Positions 5,184-6,770 of a stretch of 6,770 bases of DNA are shown here, one piece after another. The translations under genes and the position numbers were made by a program. The stretch comes from Candidatus Omnitrophota bacterium (lineage in GTDB: Bacteria; Omnitrophota; Gorgyraeia; JABMRG01): positions 1 to 6,770 of the forward strand of contig JABMRG010000067.1 in NCBI GenBank assembly GCA_013202935.1. Direction: 5' to 3'. Position 1 is the stretch's first letter; each line of letters begins with the position of its first letter. The notes under the pieces were generated by a model that saw only the letters and a program-made list of their open reading frames with translations, had not been told where the DNA came from and searched no databases.

Positions 5184-6770
5184 ATGAGAACCTTCTTTAA
5201 AGACCTTATTTCCGCAGACAATTGGCTTATCCACGAGAACGGATTTGACCCTAAAAAGATAAATGTCTACGAGTCTTTATTTACCCTTGGCAACGGTTAT
5301 ATGGGATCAAGAGGTGTTTTGGAAGAGATACCTTATGACTCCTCATCCGGTACCTATATTGCAGGGGTGTATGATAAGTCCATATCGCAGGTACCGGAGC
5401 TGGTCAATGTGCCAAACCCTATAGATCTAAGAATTGTTGCAGAGGGCGAGAAGATAGATATAAAGGGCATGTATCTTCATAAGCACCAGCGTGTTCTCGA
5501 CATGAAAAATGGCCTGCTCTTTAGGCATAGTATACTTGCAAATAGCAGAAGAGAGCGGTTTGATTATAAATCTGTCCGTTTTATTTCCCATCATAACAAG
5601 CATATAGGCGTTATGCGCATTACAGTTACGCCGCTCGACGCCCCGGCCATACTTACTGTCCAGGATAATATAAATGTATCGATACGTAATAAAGGGGTTC
5701 TTACAGAGGGCAGAAAGAAGAATTTTCAGATCAGGGAGGTAAGGAGCGAGAGGAGTATAAATTATGTCTGTGCCCGAACGCAGGATACAGGCATCTCTAT
5801 AGCCTGTGCGACCCATCTTATTATAGCAAGCAAGGATGAGAGCTCTCCTGCGCCAGATCAGTCTTTTGATATTCGCCTAAAGAAAGGCGAATCTTTAACT
5901 CTTACCAAATTCTTCTACCTAAGAACCTCACGCCATCTTAGCAGGCAACGCCTAAGAGATTCTAGCATAAAAGCGCTTAAGAAAGTTGTGAGAAGCGGCT
6001 TTGATGGAATGGTAAAAAGGCAGCAAGCAGCTCTGAATAAGCTATGGAAGTATGCGGATGTGAGAATAGAGGGAGATAGTGACGCACAAAGGTCATTAAG
6101 GTTTAATATATATCATCTTTTAATCTCAGGCAACCCCTATGATGACGATGTAAGTATTGGCGCAAAGACACTCAGCGGCGAAGGCTACCGGGGCCATATA
6201 TTTTGGGACACAGAAGTCTTCATTCTGCCATTTTTTATTTATAACTTCCCTTCTATAGCCAGAAATCTTCTTCTCTATCGATACCACAGGCTTGAGGCTG
6301 CAAGACGAAGAGCGAAAGAGAGAGGTTACAAAGGAGTTCTTTTTCCCTGGGAGTCGGCGGACACCGGAGAGGACGCTACTCCGCAGTGGCATAAGGATCT
6401 TGATGGAAGTATTATACCTATAAGCACCCAGGACTACGAGCACCATATAGTAGCAGATATAGCTTACGGCATATATCATTATTATCAGGCTACTGGGGAC
6501 TCGAAGTTTATGAATGCTTATGGCGCTGAGATGATATTTGAGGCAGCGCGTTTCTGGGCTAGCCGGGTAAAGGAGAATAAGAGATTACGAAAATATGTGA
6601 TAAATAATGTCATGGGCCCTGATGAGTTTCATGCCGATGTTAATAATAATGCCTACACAAATGTAATGGCAGGCTGGAATCTAGAAATGGCAGCTAACCT
6701 CTATTATGAGATAAAGTCGAAATACCCTAAGCAATTAAAGAGAGTTGTTAGAAAGCTCAAACTTAAAGAA
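5184..6770 (+). CDS. GH65 disaccharide phosphorylase, 3'-truncated by window edge
   Basis: The frame is open from ATG 5184 to the window end, giving 529 residues; GH65 enzymes are usually about 750-800 residues, so the C-terminal third is missing. These enzymes split alpha-glucosyl disaccharides with phosphate, with inversion, giving beta-glucose-1-phosphate, the substrate of the adjacent pgmB product. The N-terminal beta-sandwich motif ESLFTLGNGYMGSRG (30-44) fits the family start. In the catalytic (alpha/alpha)6 barrel, GHIFWDTE (337-344) forms the glucose site, EHHIVADIAY is at 419-428, and MGPDEFH holds the expected general acid E481, followed by NNNAYTNVMA. Substrate (maltose, trehalose, kojibiose or nigerose) cannot be assigned, and the phosphate-binding loops lie beyond the window, so a hydrolase is not strictly excluded. 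There is no Shine-Dalgarno; the 4-base gap suggests translation coupled to pgmB. Confidence 0.93.
   Translation, partial: MRTFFKDLISADNWLIHENGFDPKKINVYESLFTLGNGYMGSRGVLEEIPYDSSSGTYIAGVYDKSISQVPELVNVPNPIDLRIVAEGEKIDIKGMYLHKHQRVLDMKNGLLFRHSILANSRRERFDYKSVRFISHHNKHIGVMRITVTPLDAPAILTVQDNINVSIRNKGVLTEGRKKNFQIREVRSERSINYVCARTQDTGISIACATHLIIASKDESSPAPDQSFDIRLKKGESLTLTKFFYLRTSRHLSRQRLRDSSIKALKKVVRSGFDGMVKRQQAALNKLWKYADVRIEGDSDAQRSLRFNIYHLLISGNPYDDDVSIGAKTLSGEGYRGHIFWDTEVFILPFFIYNFPSIARNLLLYRYHRLEAARRRAKERGYKGVLFPWESADTGEDATPQWHKDLDGSIIPISTQDYEHHIVADIAYGIYHYYQATGDSKFMNAYGAEMIFEAARFWASRVKENKRLRKYVINNVMGPDEFHADVNNNAYTNVMAGWNLEMAANLYYEIKSKYPKQLKRVVRKLKLKE

Noticed and set aside
5427..5816. Open frame of 129 codons on the - strand
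   Set aside because: It lies wholly inside the GH65 coding region, whose frame carries clear family sequence; the antisense protein has no recognisable motif.
6126..6479. Open frame of 117 codons on the - strand
   Set aside because: It is antisense to the GH65 catalytic domain (including GHIFWDTE) and shows no family resemblance.

Overview
The window looks like a chromosomal segment from a diderm (outer-membrane) bacterium of low to moderate GC content. All genes lie on the + strand. They favour ATA for isoleucine and AGA/AGG for arginine, and the set includes a Bacillus-type glucose-6-phosphate isomerase, a PIN-PhoH ATPase and an M48 lipoprotein protease. This mix would suit an uncultured lineage such as Omnitrophota or a related candidate phylum. 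That placement is a low-confidence impression from codon habit and gene content, not from a marker gene. I see no rRNA, tRNA, CRISPR array, phage gene or transposase gene.

Layout. Positions 2-3409 hold a tight run of three genes: the 3' part of a GT4 glycosyltransferase (its start lies outside the window), a PIN-PhoH ATPase that overlaps it by one base, and glucose-6-phosphate isomerase (pgi) after a 34-base gap with a good ribosome binding site. An M48 zinc metalloprotease with a lipoprotein signal follows at 3436-4236. The 289-base gap 4237-4525 contains a roughly 204-bp imperfect palindrome flanked by TA, which looks like a non-autonomous mobile element (MITE), and then a strong-looking extended -10 promoter. 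That promoter sits so close to the next ATG that the message should be leaderless or nearly so. It drives beta-phosphoglucomutase (pgmB, 4526-5179), followed after 4 bases by a GH65 glycoside phosphorylase (5184 to the window end, incomplete).

The last two genes form a classic disaccharide phosphorolysis unit. A GH65 phosphorylase splits an alpha-glucosyl disaccharide with phosphate into beta-glucose-1-phosphate and a sugar. Beta-phosphoglucomutase converts the beta-glucose-1-phosphate to glucose-6-phosphate, which the upstream isomerase can pass to glycolysis as fructose-6-phosphate. Which disaccharide is used (maltose, trehalose, kojibiose, nigerose) cannot be read from the part of the gene present.

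Most of the window is ordinary housekeeping or metabolic coding sequence. The parts worth a second look are the palindromic element, the leaderless promoter with an operator-like palindrome over its -35 region, and the glutamate-to-glutamine change with a shortened tail in the isomerase.
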